The notes beneath the pieces are model-generated. The model had not been told where the DNA came from and did no database searches. It worked only from the letters and a program-made list of their open reading frames with translations. Position numbers and translations under genes: made by a program. A stretch of 64,000 bases of DNA from Dastarcus helophoroides (Eukaryota > Arthropoda > Insecta > Coleoptera > Bothrideridae). Positions 21,640-33,539 of the stretch are shown piece after piece. Position 1 is the first letter of the stretch; the number at the start of each line of letters is the position of its first letter. Where the stretch lies: assembly GCA_028583605.1 (NCBI GenBank), contig CM053327.1, positions 44,504,059 through 44,568,058 of the forward strand, in the 5' to 3' direction.

Positions 21640-23165
21640 AAAACTGTCTCTCTACTCTACTCTACTCTACTCTAATCTACTCTACTCTACTCTACTCTAC
21701 TCTACTTTACTCTACCCTACTCTCCTCTCCTCTCCTCTACTCTACTCTACTCTACTCTACTCTACTCTACTCTACTCTACTCTACTCTAGTCTACTCTAC
21801 CCTACTCTACTCTACTCTACTCTACTCTACTCTACTCTACTCTACTCTACTCTACTCTACTCTACTCTACTCTACTCTACTCTACTCTACTCTACTCTAC
21901 TCTACTCTACTCTACTTTACTCTACTCTAATCAACTCGACTCTAATCAACTCTTCTCTAATCAATTCTACTCTACTTTAATCTACTCTACTCTACTCTAC
22001 TTTACTCTACTCTACTCTACTCTACACTCTACTCTACTCTACTCTACTCTACTCTACTCTACTCTACTTACTCTACTCTACTCTACTCTACTCTACTCTA
22101 CTCTACTCTACTCTACACTCTACTCTACTCTACTCTACTCTACTCTACTCTACTCTACTCTACTCTACTCTACTCTACTCTACTCTAATCTACTCTACTC
22201 TACTCTACTCTACTCTACTCTACTCTACTCTACTCTACTCTACTCTACTCTACTCTACTTTACTTTACTCAACTCTGTTCTAATCTACTCTACTCTACAC
22301 TCTACTCTACTCTACTCTACTCTACACTCTACTCTACTCTACTCTACTCTACTCTAATCTACTCTACTCTACTCTACTTTACTCAACTCTGTTCTACTCT
22401 ACTCTACTCAACTCTAATCTACTCTACTCTACTCTATTCTACTCTAGACTTCTCTACCCTACTCTACTCTAATCTACTCTACTCTACTCTACACTCTACT
22501 CTACTCTACTCTACTTTAATCTACTCTACTCTACTCTACACTCTATTCTACTCTAATCTACTCTACTCTACACTCTACTCTACTCTACTCTACTCTACTT
22601 TACTCTACTCTATTTTACTCTACTCTACTCTGCTCTACTCTACTCTAATCAATTCTACTCTACTCTACTCTACTCTAATTTACTCTGCTCTAATCAACTC
22701 TACTCTACTCTACTCTACTCTACTCTAATCAACTCTACTCTACTCTACTCTACTCTACTCTACACTCTATTCTACTCTACTCTACTCTACGCTACTCTAT
22801 TCTACTCTACTCTACTCTACTCTACTTTACTCTACTCTAATCAACTCTAATCTACTCTACACTCTACTCTACTCTAATCTACTCTACTCTACTCTACACT
22901 CTACTCTACTCTACTCTACGCTACTCTATTCTACTCTACTCTACTCCGCTCTACTCTACTCTAATCAACTCTACTCTACTCTACTCTACTCTAATTTACT
23001 CTACTCTACTCTAATCAACTCTACTCTACTTTACTCTACCCTACTCTACTCTAATCAACTCTACCCCACTCTACTCTACTCTACTCTACTCTACTCCACT
23101 CTACTCTACTCTACTCTACTCTACTCTACTCTAATCTACTCTACTCTACTATACTATACTCTAGT
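21640..23165. repeat. About 1.5 kb TCTAC pentanucleotide array
   Basis: Almost uninterrupted TCTAC repeats with variants (TCTAA, TTTAC, TCAAC, TCTACAC) scattered through it. Variant pentamers such as TCTAATCAAC recur in blocks, which shows segmental duplication inside the array. It is not the insect telomere repeat (TTAGG). Any reading frame through it is trivial. Confidence 0.95.
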
Positions 23166-23179
23166 TCAGTCCAGTTTAA

Positions 23180-26040
23180 AAATTACGATATCCAGAAAAA
23201 GTATGAAAAATTATGCAGTTCTCTTCGAAATTTCATTATTAAAGTTGAAATTTTAAGACTAAATTCGACATTTGGAAGATTTTTGGGGGTCATTTTTTCA
23301 AAATTTTAATATTTTTTTTTTCAAAACTGAGAGTTGCAATTTGCAAATTTTATTTTTCCCTGAAATTTTGACTTTAATTCAAAAGTTTCGTTTTAATTAA
23401 AGTTTCGAAATTGTTCATTCAAAATGTATACTTTTTTCCAAATATATCAGATTTTTTTATAAATTTTGAGCTTTTATTTTGAAAATGTCGACTTCCTTCC
23501 GAAATTTAATTTTTTTTTATATTATCATCTAATTGCAAGAGTTTTTTCTCGAAATGCTTTTTTTTCGAAACGTCGATCATTTTTTGTTAAATTCTTTATT
23601 TTTAAATGCCCATATTCGCAAAATTCAATTTTTTTCCTTAAATGCGATATCTTCCTGAAAAATTTCGAATTTTTTTTCGCAATTTTTAGGTTTGTTTTTC
23701 AAAATTGACTGTTTTCTCTAAATTTCGTTTTTTTTTTTGGAAATTCCTTTATTTTTCGTAATACTGGACCCTTTTTTATATTTATTTCTTCTCGAATCTG
23801 AATTTTCAGAAATTTTGAATACTTCCACTTTTTTTCGAAATCCTCCTGTTTATGTTAAAATCAGATTTCCGAAAATGACGAATTTTTCTTCGAAATCCGT
23901 CTGAAAACATCGAAATTTCAAATATTTTTTTCAAAATTCATTATTTTTGGAAATTTAGAGTTTTTCCTCGAAATTTCGACGTTTGTGTTGAAATCCATGC
24001 GATATTTTCCTGAAAAATTTCGAATTTTTTTCGCAATTTTTAGGTTCGTTTTTCAAAATTTGACTGTTTTCTCTAAATTTCGTTTTTTTTTTGGAAATTC
24101 CTTTATTTTTCGTAATACTGGACCCTTTTTTATATTTATTTCTTCTCGAATCTGAATTTTCAGAAATTTTGAATATTTCCACTTTTTTTCGAAATTCTCC
24201 TGTTTATGTCAAAATCAGATTTCTGAAAATGACGAATTTTTCTTCGAAATCCGTCTGAAAACATCGAAATTTCGAATATTTTTTTCAAAATTCATTATTT
24301 TTGGAAATTTAGAGTTTTTCCTCGAAATTTCGACGTTTGTGTTGAAATCCATGCGATATTTTCCTGAAAAATTTCGAATTTTTTTCGCAATTTTTAGGTT
24401 TGTTTTTCAAAATTTGACTGTTTTCTCTAAATTTCGTTTTTTTTGGAAATTCCTTTATTTTTCGTAATACTGGACCCTTTTTTATATTTATTTCTTCTCG
24501 AATCTGAATTTTCAGAAATTTTGAATATTTCAACTATTTTTCGAAATTCTCCTCTTTATGTCAAAATCAGATTTCTGAAAATGATGAATTTTTCTTCGAA
24601 ATCCGTCTGAAAACATCGAAATTTTGAATATTTTTTTCAAAATTCATTATTTTTGGAAATCTATAGTTTTTCCTCGAAATTTCGACGTTTGCGTTGAAAT
24701 CCTGTTTTTCGAAAGTTGGATTTTATCCCAAGATCAAAATCTTTGTTATTTTGGAAGTCTCATCTATTTCTTCGAAATTTCAAATTTCTTGTTTAAAATT
24801 CATCTTTTTTATAGGCGGCTGTGTATTAAAATTTTACTACGTTCTTAAAATTTTACTATTTTCTCAAAATATAAATATTTTCTCAAAATTTGACAGTTCG
24901 AAATCCGTCTGAAAACATCGAATCTTTTCAAAATTCATTATTTTTGGAAATTTATAGTTTTTCCTCGAAATTTCGACGTTTGTGTTGAAATCCAGTTTTT
25001 CGAAAGTTAGATTTTATCCCAAGATCAGAATCTTTGTGATTTTGCAAGTCTCATCTATTTCCTCAAAACTTCAAATTTCTTGTTCAAAATTCATCTTTTT
25101 TATATGCGGCTGTGTATCAGAATTTTACTACGTTCTTAAAATGTTACTATTTTCTCAAAATTTAAATATTTTCTCAAAACAGTTCGAAATTTGTCTGAAA
25201 ACATCGAAATTTCGAATTTTTTTTCAAAATTCATTATTTTTGGAAATTTAGAGTTTTTCCTCGAAATTTCGACGTTTGTGTTGAAATCCAGTTTTTCGAA
25301 AGTTGGATTTTATCCCAAGATCAGAATCTTTGTGATTTTGGAAATCTCATCTATTTCCTGGAAACTTCAAATTTCTTGTTTAAAATTCATCTTTTTATAG
25401 GCAGCTGTGTATCAAAATTTTACTACGTTCTTAAAATGTTACTATTTTCTCAAAATTTAAATATTTTCTCAAAATTTAACCGTTCGAAATCCGTCTGAAA
25501 ACATCGAAATTTCGAATATTTTTTTCAAAATTCATTATTTTTGGAAATTTAGAGTTTTTCCTCGAAATTTCGACGTTTGTGTTGAAATCCAGTTTTTCGA
25601 AAGTTGGATTTTATCCCAAGATCAGAATCTTTGTGATTTTGGAAGGCTCATCTATTTCCTCGAAACTTCAAATTTCTTGTTCAAAATTCATCTTTTTTAT
25701 AGGCGACTGTGTATCAAAATTTTACTACGTTCTTAAAGTTTTACTATTTTCTCAAAATTTAAATATTTTCTCAAAATTTGACTTTCGAAAATACCATTTC
25801 TTTTCTGAAAATTCGTTTTTTTCCCAAAATTCGACTTTTCTCGTAGTTTCGGCTATTTTTTCAAATTTCGTTTGTTCTTTTTTTAATTTTAACTTTATTT
25901 GCAAAATTCAATTGACTTTCGTTGGGTTGGAAAATGTTGACAGCTTTTCTTGAAACTACGTTATTTTTCTTAAGATGCTGATTCTTTTTTAAAAATTTCG
26001 ATCATTTAGAATCTCAACAAATCCAAATGTTGAAAATATT
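23180..26040. repeat. AAATTTCGA-type AT-rich block (T-rich strand) with tandem units
   Basis: The plus strand is T-rich and built from degenerate words such as TTTTTCGAAATTTC and TCAAAATTC. Two tandem series stand out. Three units of about 350 bp (23643-24690) are marked by TTTTTCGTAATACTGGACCC near 23755, 24107 and 24457. Four units of about 292-301 bp are marked by CGAAAGTTGGATTTTATCCC near 24710, 25001, 25297 and 25600. Open frames are Phe/Ser/Leu-rich or Lys/Asn-rich artefacts of the composition. Confidence 0.8.
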
Positions 26041-26071
26041 CTAAATTTATAACAGAATTTAATTTTGCATA

Positions 26072-26254
26072 TACAACAGTTTTGGTGGTTTGGTGGTCCT
26101 TGGTTATATTCAAAAATTGAAATACAAATATTGTCCCCTGAAACCAAGAAAGATTAAAGAATAACAGAAGTTGCTCTAACCTAACAACCTTTGTTGTGTT
26201 TTTTAATATTTCTTGGTTCCAGGGGACAAGTTTTGTATTTCAATCTACAACAAT
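26072..26254 (-). mobile_element. Family 1 retroposon, copy G, with 9 bp flanking duplication
   Basis: TACAACAGT (26072-26080) and TACAACAAT (26246-26254) flank a 165 bp element with the tail (TTGGTGGTCCTTGGTTAT) on the left and arms either side of a short centre that has lost the hairpin (GTTGCTCTAACCTAACAACC). It is a compact snapback form. Confidence 0.65.
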
Positions 26255-26275
26255 CAAAAACGAAACAATTTATCG

Positions 26276-26900
26276 ACATTTTGATGAAAAAAAGACCCAA
26301 AATGAAGACATTTCTTGCCGTTGAATGTGTAAAACATGCCGAAATTCTTTGTAAACTAGAAGCACGGTTTGAGGATACTTGTTTGAAGAAAACTCGAGTG
26401 TATGAATGGCACCAAAAATGTTTGGAAGGACGAACTCAAATTGAAAATGCCATGTCCGTCGTCCTTGGACCAGTGTGACTGCTAACCAGATTAACGCTCT
26501 TAAACGCCTTTTGGAAGGTGATCTCCTTCTGCTGCCAGCTATTGGATGAAGCATATCGGTGGAAGAGGCGCGAATTTTCGGTCAAAAATGTGATTTTGCT
26601 TTATGACAATGGCTGAACCCACTCAGCCAATTTGACCCATCAAAAATTAGAGGAAATGCATTGGGTAACGTTAGAACACCCTGCTTATGGTCCCGACTTA
26701 TCACTATGCGATTATCAGATGTTTGACTACTGAAAGAAGCTCTTGGAGGTGAACGATTCCATGATAATGATGCTGTTGAGACATTTGTGCTTAATTGGCT
26801 GCAACACGCCTCCTTTCTTTTTATGATGATAGTATTAAAAAACTTCCAAACTGTTGGGGAAAATGCATAACAAAATCAGAAGGTTATGCAGAAAAATAGT
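26276..26900 (+). pseudogene. Mariner-type transposase relic with central deletion
   Basis: The first part (about 26282-26476) encodes a helix-turn-helix-like N terminus containing KKTRVYEWHQKCLEGRT, matching the mariner transposase pattern of a hydrophobic helix followed by YxWxxxFxxGR. After 26476 a stop interrupts, then a stretch like VTANQINALKRLLEGD. From about 26597 another frame matches the catalytic end: LLYDNG (aspartate-asparagine box), then HPAYGPDLSLCDYQMF, equivalent to the HPPYSPDLAPxDYHLF block. The expected 120 or so residues between these parts, including the first catalytic aspartate region, are missing. It is therefore inactive. No terminal inverted repeats were identified. 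Confidence 0.85.
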
Positions 26901-27949
26901 TAATAACTTTCATGTATCTTGTACTAATAAAAACAAATTACGCTTCATATTTGATTTACCCTCATAGATAACCTTGATTGAAGGCATATATGACATTTCG
27001 CCAATCAAACTATATCTGGTGTTGAAATTAAAAAAATTTCTTTTCGATTAATCAAACTGGTAATGGTTGGGTTACCTTGTTAATTTAGAATCATTGTTGA
27101 ATCAATTGCTGCAAAAAATTAATAATAACATTCGTGAGGAATTGTCTGCATCTACGATTTTGTAATAAAATATTTTAGCCTTCCTTTGATTAATTATTAT
27201 CTGCTTTACAAATTCAGCATGACATTCTGGAACTCGAATCTTTATATTCTTAGCGACATAAAATAATATGTCATTATTTGGTCAATAAATAATTCTGTGG
27301 TAAACAAATTTTTTATTAATATTCCAGATAAGATACCACAATTTTAATTACTTTTTAATACATTGATATAATAAATTTAAAAAAAGTAAAAATCCATGCC
27401 GGCCTAAATTCCTATAATAAGAAATCAACTATTTTACGGAAAAATTCAGATTGTCTGCCATAATTAATATACAATATTTTATCTAAATTTGGTTTTCGAT
27501 TCGTTCGATTAACATTAATGTACACACACGTTCCAAGGCCAGGGGAGAGATACCGGATTTTTGACAAGGTCCTTTTTTATTTCACGTCTGGGTATGTATA
27601 AAATAAAACCACTACACTTCAATCTTTTGGTAGACACAGTAGCCGAGTAACCAAGCAACATATTAAAGCGTTTTCAGGTGAATCATGATTTGGTTCGTTA
27701 TTCTTGAAAGTGAAATGAGGAAACAGATGTAAGCTGATGTCTGCAGCTCCATCGTTTTATTGCTTATTTGTCTTAAAAAAATAAATTGTTATCTAAGCTT
27801 GTAAGCCTATTATTCTCCCTATACAAATGGTCATTTGTTTTTGCTTTTGATTCTAATACGATTATGTAATATCGTAATTTCTGTATCTCATTAGTTAATC
27901 GATTCCATGGCATTGCCTTCAGGCTACTTGTGATTAAAAAACAAAAAGG
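26901..27949. other. Unique AT-rich sequence
   Basis: No gene supported. Nothing repeats elsewhere in the window. Confidence 0.45.
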
Positions 27950-28028
27950 TTACGCGCTAGAGCAACCTTTGTTGTGTTTTCTAATCTTTCTTGGTTTCAG
28001 AGGACAAGATTTTTATTTCAATTTTTAG
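27950..28028 (+). mobile_element. Family 1 retroposon, single arm H
   Basis: Only one arm: GCGCTAGAGCAACC, TTTGTTGTGTTTTC, CTTGGTTTCAGAGGACAAG, TTTCAATTTTTAG. The hairpin is truncated immediately to the left, and the tail is absent. Confidence 0.6.
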
Positions 28029-28740
28029 TGATTGTCGTGTTGGGTTAAATTTTAATAAAGATTATATTATTAAGAGGCCGAAGAGCCGCCCCGCACAAAA
28101 GATAATGTCAGTTCGCTTATAATAAATTACTATACTTTCGATTTATAAATTCCTTTATGATCAAGTATCTGCAGTTTTATTTAGTACTTTCAATTTATTA
28201 AAGGGCACCTATTATTATTAACATGCGAGTTATCATGCAAATTCGCATTTAAGCCGTTTAAGCATAGATTAAACGTAAAATACGAGTGTAATGGCAAGGT
28301 CGTAGAAGGGAATTCATAATTTTCACTCCAAACAATACTATCACCGGAAACGCAATTCCATAGATATCTTAGAGGACCTCAGAAGCGGAATAAATACCAT
28401 TATATCTTCGAACCGAGTAGATTGCAAGGTCTTACAAGAATTGACGTATAGATGGAATTAACGTGGTAAGCCCTCTGTCATTGTAGGATTAACTCACGTT
28501 ACTAAATTAATGAGGAAACTGCAATAACATTTTTAATTTTCAGACAGTAAAAACAGCATTTACAATTCTACAAAACGATGGTACATTCTTGCTTAAAGAC
28601 AGGAAGTAACTCTTAAATAAGATCGAGTGTCTGTTAAGACGGAATAATGATACTGAGAAGCATTAACAAATTGTAGTAGAAAGGTAGTAAAAACAATGGA
28701 GGCTCGTAGCCAAATCTAATGGGGTGCTGCGACAATATTT
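28029..28740. other. Unique sequence
   Basis: No supported gene. A 48-codon frame at about 28310-28460 is discussed among the rejected items. Confidence 0.4.
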
Positions 28741-31700
28741 AGCGTTTTAAAATTTTTAAGATTTCGACTGAAAATTTCGACATTTTCAAAACGTTACTTT
28801 TCGAAAACTTTAGATTTCCTAACAATGAAAACATTTGATAATGTCGCGTTTCTTGAAAGGTTCGATTTTTTTCCAAATTTCGACTGTATTGCAAAATTTA
28901 ATTTTTATCGTTCGAAAATTCTTACTTTTTCTGAAAATGTAATTTTTTTCAAATCTGGACTTCTGACTTTTTAAATTTTCGACTTTTTCCAAATTTTATT
29001 TTTGTTTATAATTTTTTTTGGAAAATTATAATTTTTTTATTGAAAATTTCGACTCTTAATAATTTCCACTGGTTTTTATTTAAATGTCAACTATTTTTCA
29101 AAATTTCGACTTTTTTTGCAAAGTTTCGATCATTTTTTGATTCTTTTTGTTGACAATTCTTAATTTTCAAAATTCTTTCAAAATTTCGATTTTTTTGAAA
29201 ATTTTGAAATTTAGGAAATGTTTGACATTTTTTCAAATAATTTTTTTGACCTAAAATTTCAACAAAATGTTCCACCTTGATTCAAAATTTTAACTATCAA
29301 AAATTTAAACTTTTTCCAAAATTTTAACTTCTCAATATTTCGACCTTTAAAAACCTCGATCTATCTGATAATTTTCACTTGTTTTCTATATTCAGGTTTC
29401 GAAAATTTTGATTTTTATTAAAAAGTTGAGTACAAATTTTCCAACTATTCAAAATTTAAACTTCTTCAAAATTTCGAATTATTTCGTAAATTCGATAAAA
29501 ATTCTCAAATCTTTTGCAAATTTTAATTTATTTTTTAATTTTGACTATATATTTCGACCTTTTCTTTTTGAAAATTTTTTTTCTTCCAAAATTTTGACTT
29601 CTTTTGGACATTTGAAAGATTTTGAAAATTTTTGCCTCGTCAACAAATTTCGACTTTCTTCATTGAAAATTATAACCTTTTCTTGAATCTGCACTTTTTT
29701 GAAATTTTGGGCTCTTTATTTTAATTCCCACTTTTTTGAAACTTCCGGTCTTTTTCAAACGTTCGAATTTTTCAAATCAAATCATTTTCCAAAATTTAAA
29801 ATTTTAGGAAAACTTTATTTTTACTATTTTTTAATTTCAACTATTTTTAAAATTTTGACATTTTTTGCAAACTGTCGATCCTTTATCTGAAAATTGTGAT
29901 ATTTTTAAGTCAGAAATTTTCTAAAAGCTTTTATTTCGTAAATTTCGACTCCATTTCAAAACTTCGACTTTTTTTTCAAAATTTCGACTTTTTAAAAACT
30001 TGACTTTTTTTTTAAAAGATTGAACTTTTTGAAAATGTTACTTATACATTTTTTAAACATTTCCAATTAAATCTTTGACTTAAAAGAAGAGATTCTTTTT
30101 AAACTTGAACTATTGAAAATTCCGACTTTTTTCAAAATTTGACCTTTTCAAAATTTCAACTTTTTTAATAATTACGAATTCGAAATAATTTTGAGTTTTC
30201 TCCAATATTCAAAAAATTCAGCTATTTTGAAAATTTAATTAAAAACTCTGCAATTTATTTTATATGTCGATTTTTTTCCAAAAATTCGTCTTTTATTAAC
30301 ATTCCCAAAATTATTGAAAATGTCGACCATTTTAAAAATTAATTTTTTTTTAAAAACTTCGACTTTTCTAATAATTTTAGCTTTATTTTTTAAAAGTGGT
30401 AATGTTTTTCTTTTTAAATTTACATTTTTTGAGAGAAATTTCGAAATAAAACTAGAATTAAAAAAAATTAATAACAAAAATTTCTATTTTTAAAATTGAG
30501 CAAAGCTTTGAAACAAATTTCTAAAAAAAACTTGCTTTTTATGTACAAATAAATTGCCAAAATTTAAATTTTAATCACAAAAAATTGGCTTCAAGCTGGA
30601 ATATTTGATTTTTGAAATTTCTCTGGAACTTCAAAATTACTAGGAAAAAATTAAATTAGAACAGTAAATTGTTAATGAATTTTTTTGAACAATTTTGATT
30701 AATTTTAATTTCGAAATTTTGAGACTCTTCTAGAAATGTTGACTCTTTTTCTCAAAAATTTCAGTAATTCCACTTTAGAAGTCAAAATTATTAGAATATT
30801 TTTGACAATTAATTTATTTCAAAAAAAACTTTTCTTTCTTTAATCCCGAAAATATTATTATTTTTTTTTTTGAAAAGGGTTGTTTATTAATAAGAAATTT
30901 CAACTTTTCCTAAAAATATGATTTACTTTCGCTTGAAATTTTGAGTTTCATTGGTAAATTTCGATCTTTTTCTTTATCGAAATTTGAATTTTAAATTCAT
31001 TTCTATAAAAATTGGAAATTCCGATTCAGAATTTCCTTTGGTCCTACAGTAGTAGTAATTTTTTAGAGAAATATCAAATTATAAAAAAGGTTGAAATTTA
31101 CAAGGTTCATTTTTCTTGGAATTTCAATATTTTTCCCAAAGTTTTCTTATTTTTATGCAGATTTGAAGTTTATTTTCCGTAAACTTATACTTGATAATTT
31201 TCAAATTCTTATCAAAATTACAAAATAAAATAAACTTTAAAACTTAAATTTCCAAAACAAATTAGAGAGAAATCAAAATTTTTACAAGAAAAAATATTTT
31301 AGGGACAAAATATCCAGGTAAAGTCGAAATTTTACAAAAATTCTTTGTATAAAATGTTTAGAGATAAACATAAATTGCATAGAGCAAAAAAAAGCAAAAT
31401 TTCTTTGAGAAAATATGGAAATTTGAAAAAAAATTGAAATATCTTTACAAAAAAGTCGAAATTTTTTGTTTTTCCCAAAATGTTAAAATTTTTATAGAGC
31501 TTTCAGGGTTTTTTTCAAACATTTTTTGCCAAAAATACAAAATAAAAAGAACTTTAAGTTGTTAAAGTGTCGTGAAAAAACTTAACATTTTTAAAGCAAA
31601 TTGGAGGAACACAAAGAAAAATCTGGAGAAGTTGGAATTTCTAGAAGAAATTTTAAGAACAACACTTTCAGAAAAAATGGAATTTTCAAGAAAATTTCTT

Positions 31701-32160
31701 TTTATAAAATATTTAAGAAAAATGGAAACTTTGCAGAAAAAATCAAAATTTCCTAAAAAAATCGAATTATCTGAAAAAAACTCAAAATTAACGTATGAAC
31801 TTATTTTTTACAGAAATAGTAAAATGCGAGATAAGTTGGATTTAGATTTTTTCTTGAAATTATAGTTATTTTCTCAAAATGTTGACATTTTCAAAGACAT
31901 TTGATTTTTTTCTTAATATTTTAATTCCTGCTCGAAATATTGATTTTTTCTTCAAAACTTTTACAAAAATTAGTTTTTGAAAATGTGATTTTGATCAAAA
32001 TTGAAAATAAAATATGTTTTTAAATGTCGTAACTTTGTGAAAGAAAACTAAAATTTCTGTGAAAAGAAATCAGAGAAAATTTAAAATTTCTGCAAAAAAT
32101 TGTGTATTGAAAAGTGTTCAGAAAATTTTGAAAAAAAAACTCGGGTGCTGCAGTTCCACA
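28741..32160. repeat. AAATTTCGA-type AT-rich block with strand switch
   Basis: From 28741 to about 30400 the plus strand is T-rich (TTTTCAAAATTTCGACTTTT words); from about 31080 to 31860 it becomes A-rich (GAAAAAATCAAAATTT words). CpG occurs mainly within TTCGA or TCGAAA. There is no fixed long period and no credible gene; the ORFs within are Lys/Asn/Phe-rich composition artefacts. Confidence 0.7.
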
Positions 32161-32524
32161 GTGCCCGTACACCAACCGCCACTGAATAAAAAATGAGCTT
32201 TCAGTGTCAGATGTGTAGATGAAACTGAAAACATTGACCATTAGACTTGCCTCAGTGAATCGACTTTGGAAGAAAATTAAATTCTATATAAAACAATGGG
32301 CCAACAAATTAGGTAGTCTGGGGGATGCTGACAGAAGTGAAATATTAAAACTAGGAAGCAAGGGTAGTTTTTCTTTAATTTTTCAATTACCATAATCGTA
32401 GTATCAAAAACTGAAAAGGTATAATTTATAAATCAAAATTATCATCATATTATCACAGCTTGGGGTATAAACAACTATAATACTCACTCTTGTAATACAC
32501 AGTGATTCAACAATTAAACAATTA

Positions 32525-32955
32525 GAATAATAATCAGCATTGATTCACTTTATTTACTTTGTTTAGGATTTAGATGGTAATTCATAGTAGATTAAGTCAG
32601 TTTGACCTAATGTTTGCTTATAAACTACTTCAGTCATGCCTGTTTCTTTTCCATATTCATAATTTTTCCAATTTTCATTACAACTTCCTGATATGTTATA
32701 GTTTATCATCTTTGTTTATATTAATTATTGACAGCTTACATAATTAAAATAATAATCAGCATTGATTCACTTTATTTACTTTGTTTAGATGGTAATTGTA
32801 GGTAGGTTAGGTCAGTTTGACTTAATATTTGCATATAAACTGCTTCAGTCATGCATGTTTCTTTTCCATATTCATAATTTTTTTAATTTTCATCACAACT
32901 TCATGATATGTTATACTTAATTATCTTTGTTTATATTAATTATTGATAGCTTACA
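32525..32955. repeat. About 219 bp direct tandem duplication
   Basis: Two units starting AATAATAATCAGCATTGATT (about 32527 and 32746) continue with TTTATTTACTTTGTTTAG, TCAGTTTGAC, CTTCAGTCATGC and ATTAATTATTGA. They differ by scattered substitutions and one small indel. No coding potential. Confidence 0.8.
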
Positions 32956-33101
32956 CAAATATCAGCAATCAGCAGTGTCAACTATCAATTAGTTGCAACG
33001 TTGTCGCTTCAAAACAGTTAAATTGTCTTATTTTTGATTACGATATTTAATTAATTTATTAATTTTCTTAATATTCGATTGTTGTATTGTGCTCGTTCTG
33101 C

Positions 33102-33342
33102 CACTTTTTAGTTCAAGATATACTAGTTCCGGGATTGGACCGTGTCAAAGAACTACTAAAAGTTTCGCCCATCATCGTAGGGGGCTTCTTCAGGAACAAA
33201 GAAAAGTAACAATAAATAAAAAGAGAAATATAAGAGATTATGCAAAAATGAAAGAATGAAAAGGCCAATTTCAAAACATCAGAGCACGGTAACCCAGTAT
33301 GTCCACCATACCAGAGGCGAAACTCTTTTGCACTTTTTAGTT
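33102..33342. mobile_element. Snapback family 2, single-arm copy 2, with 12 bp target duplication
   Basis: CACTTTTTAGTT at 33102-33113 and 33331-33342 brackets a 217 bp element. Its first 100 bp match the arm of the 19.3 kb copy (GGGATTGGACCGTGTCAAAG, AACTACTAAAAGTTTCGCCC). The hairpin read on the minus strand is CTGAAGA, an extra A, then GCCC and GGGC around an 11-base loop, then GAAAC. This copy has no inverted second arm, so it may show the basic unit of the family. Confidence 0.75.
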
Positions 33343-33359
33343 ATTTGCTTCTATCTTAT

Positions 33360-33515
33360 TTTTAAAATCCTAGATTGGAACAACTTATAAAAAGTTCCAT
33401 TCCTGCTGATTAGCATTTTCTTCACCAGTTCAATTCAACAGGAATGGAATTAACGAAACCTCGCCAAGAAGATACAGAGAATTATAAAAAGTTGTTCCAA
33501 TCTAGGATTTTAAAA
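33360..33515. mobile_element. 156 bp element with perfect 27 bp inverted repeats
   Basis: The arms are 33360-33386 and 33489-33515 and are exact reverse complements (ATCCTAGATTGGAACAACTT at the core). An internal pair, TTCCATTCCTG facing CAGGAATGGAA, extends the symmetry. It is immediately adjacent to the family 2 copy. Superfamily unknown. Confidence 0.65.
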
Positions 33516-33539
33516 GGAAAACATACTTTTTTCTTAGCT

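Noticed and set aside
21640..23165. Interstitial telomere
   Set aside because: The unit is TCTAC and not the arthropod TTAGG or any known telomere repeat.
28310..28460. A 48-codon protein-like frame followed by GGTAAGC, resembling an exon with a splice donor
   Set aside because: The stop codon comes before the donor in that frame, and the length is within what chance gives in this amount of sequence.
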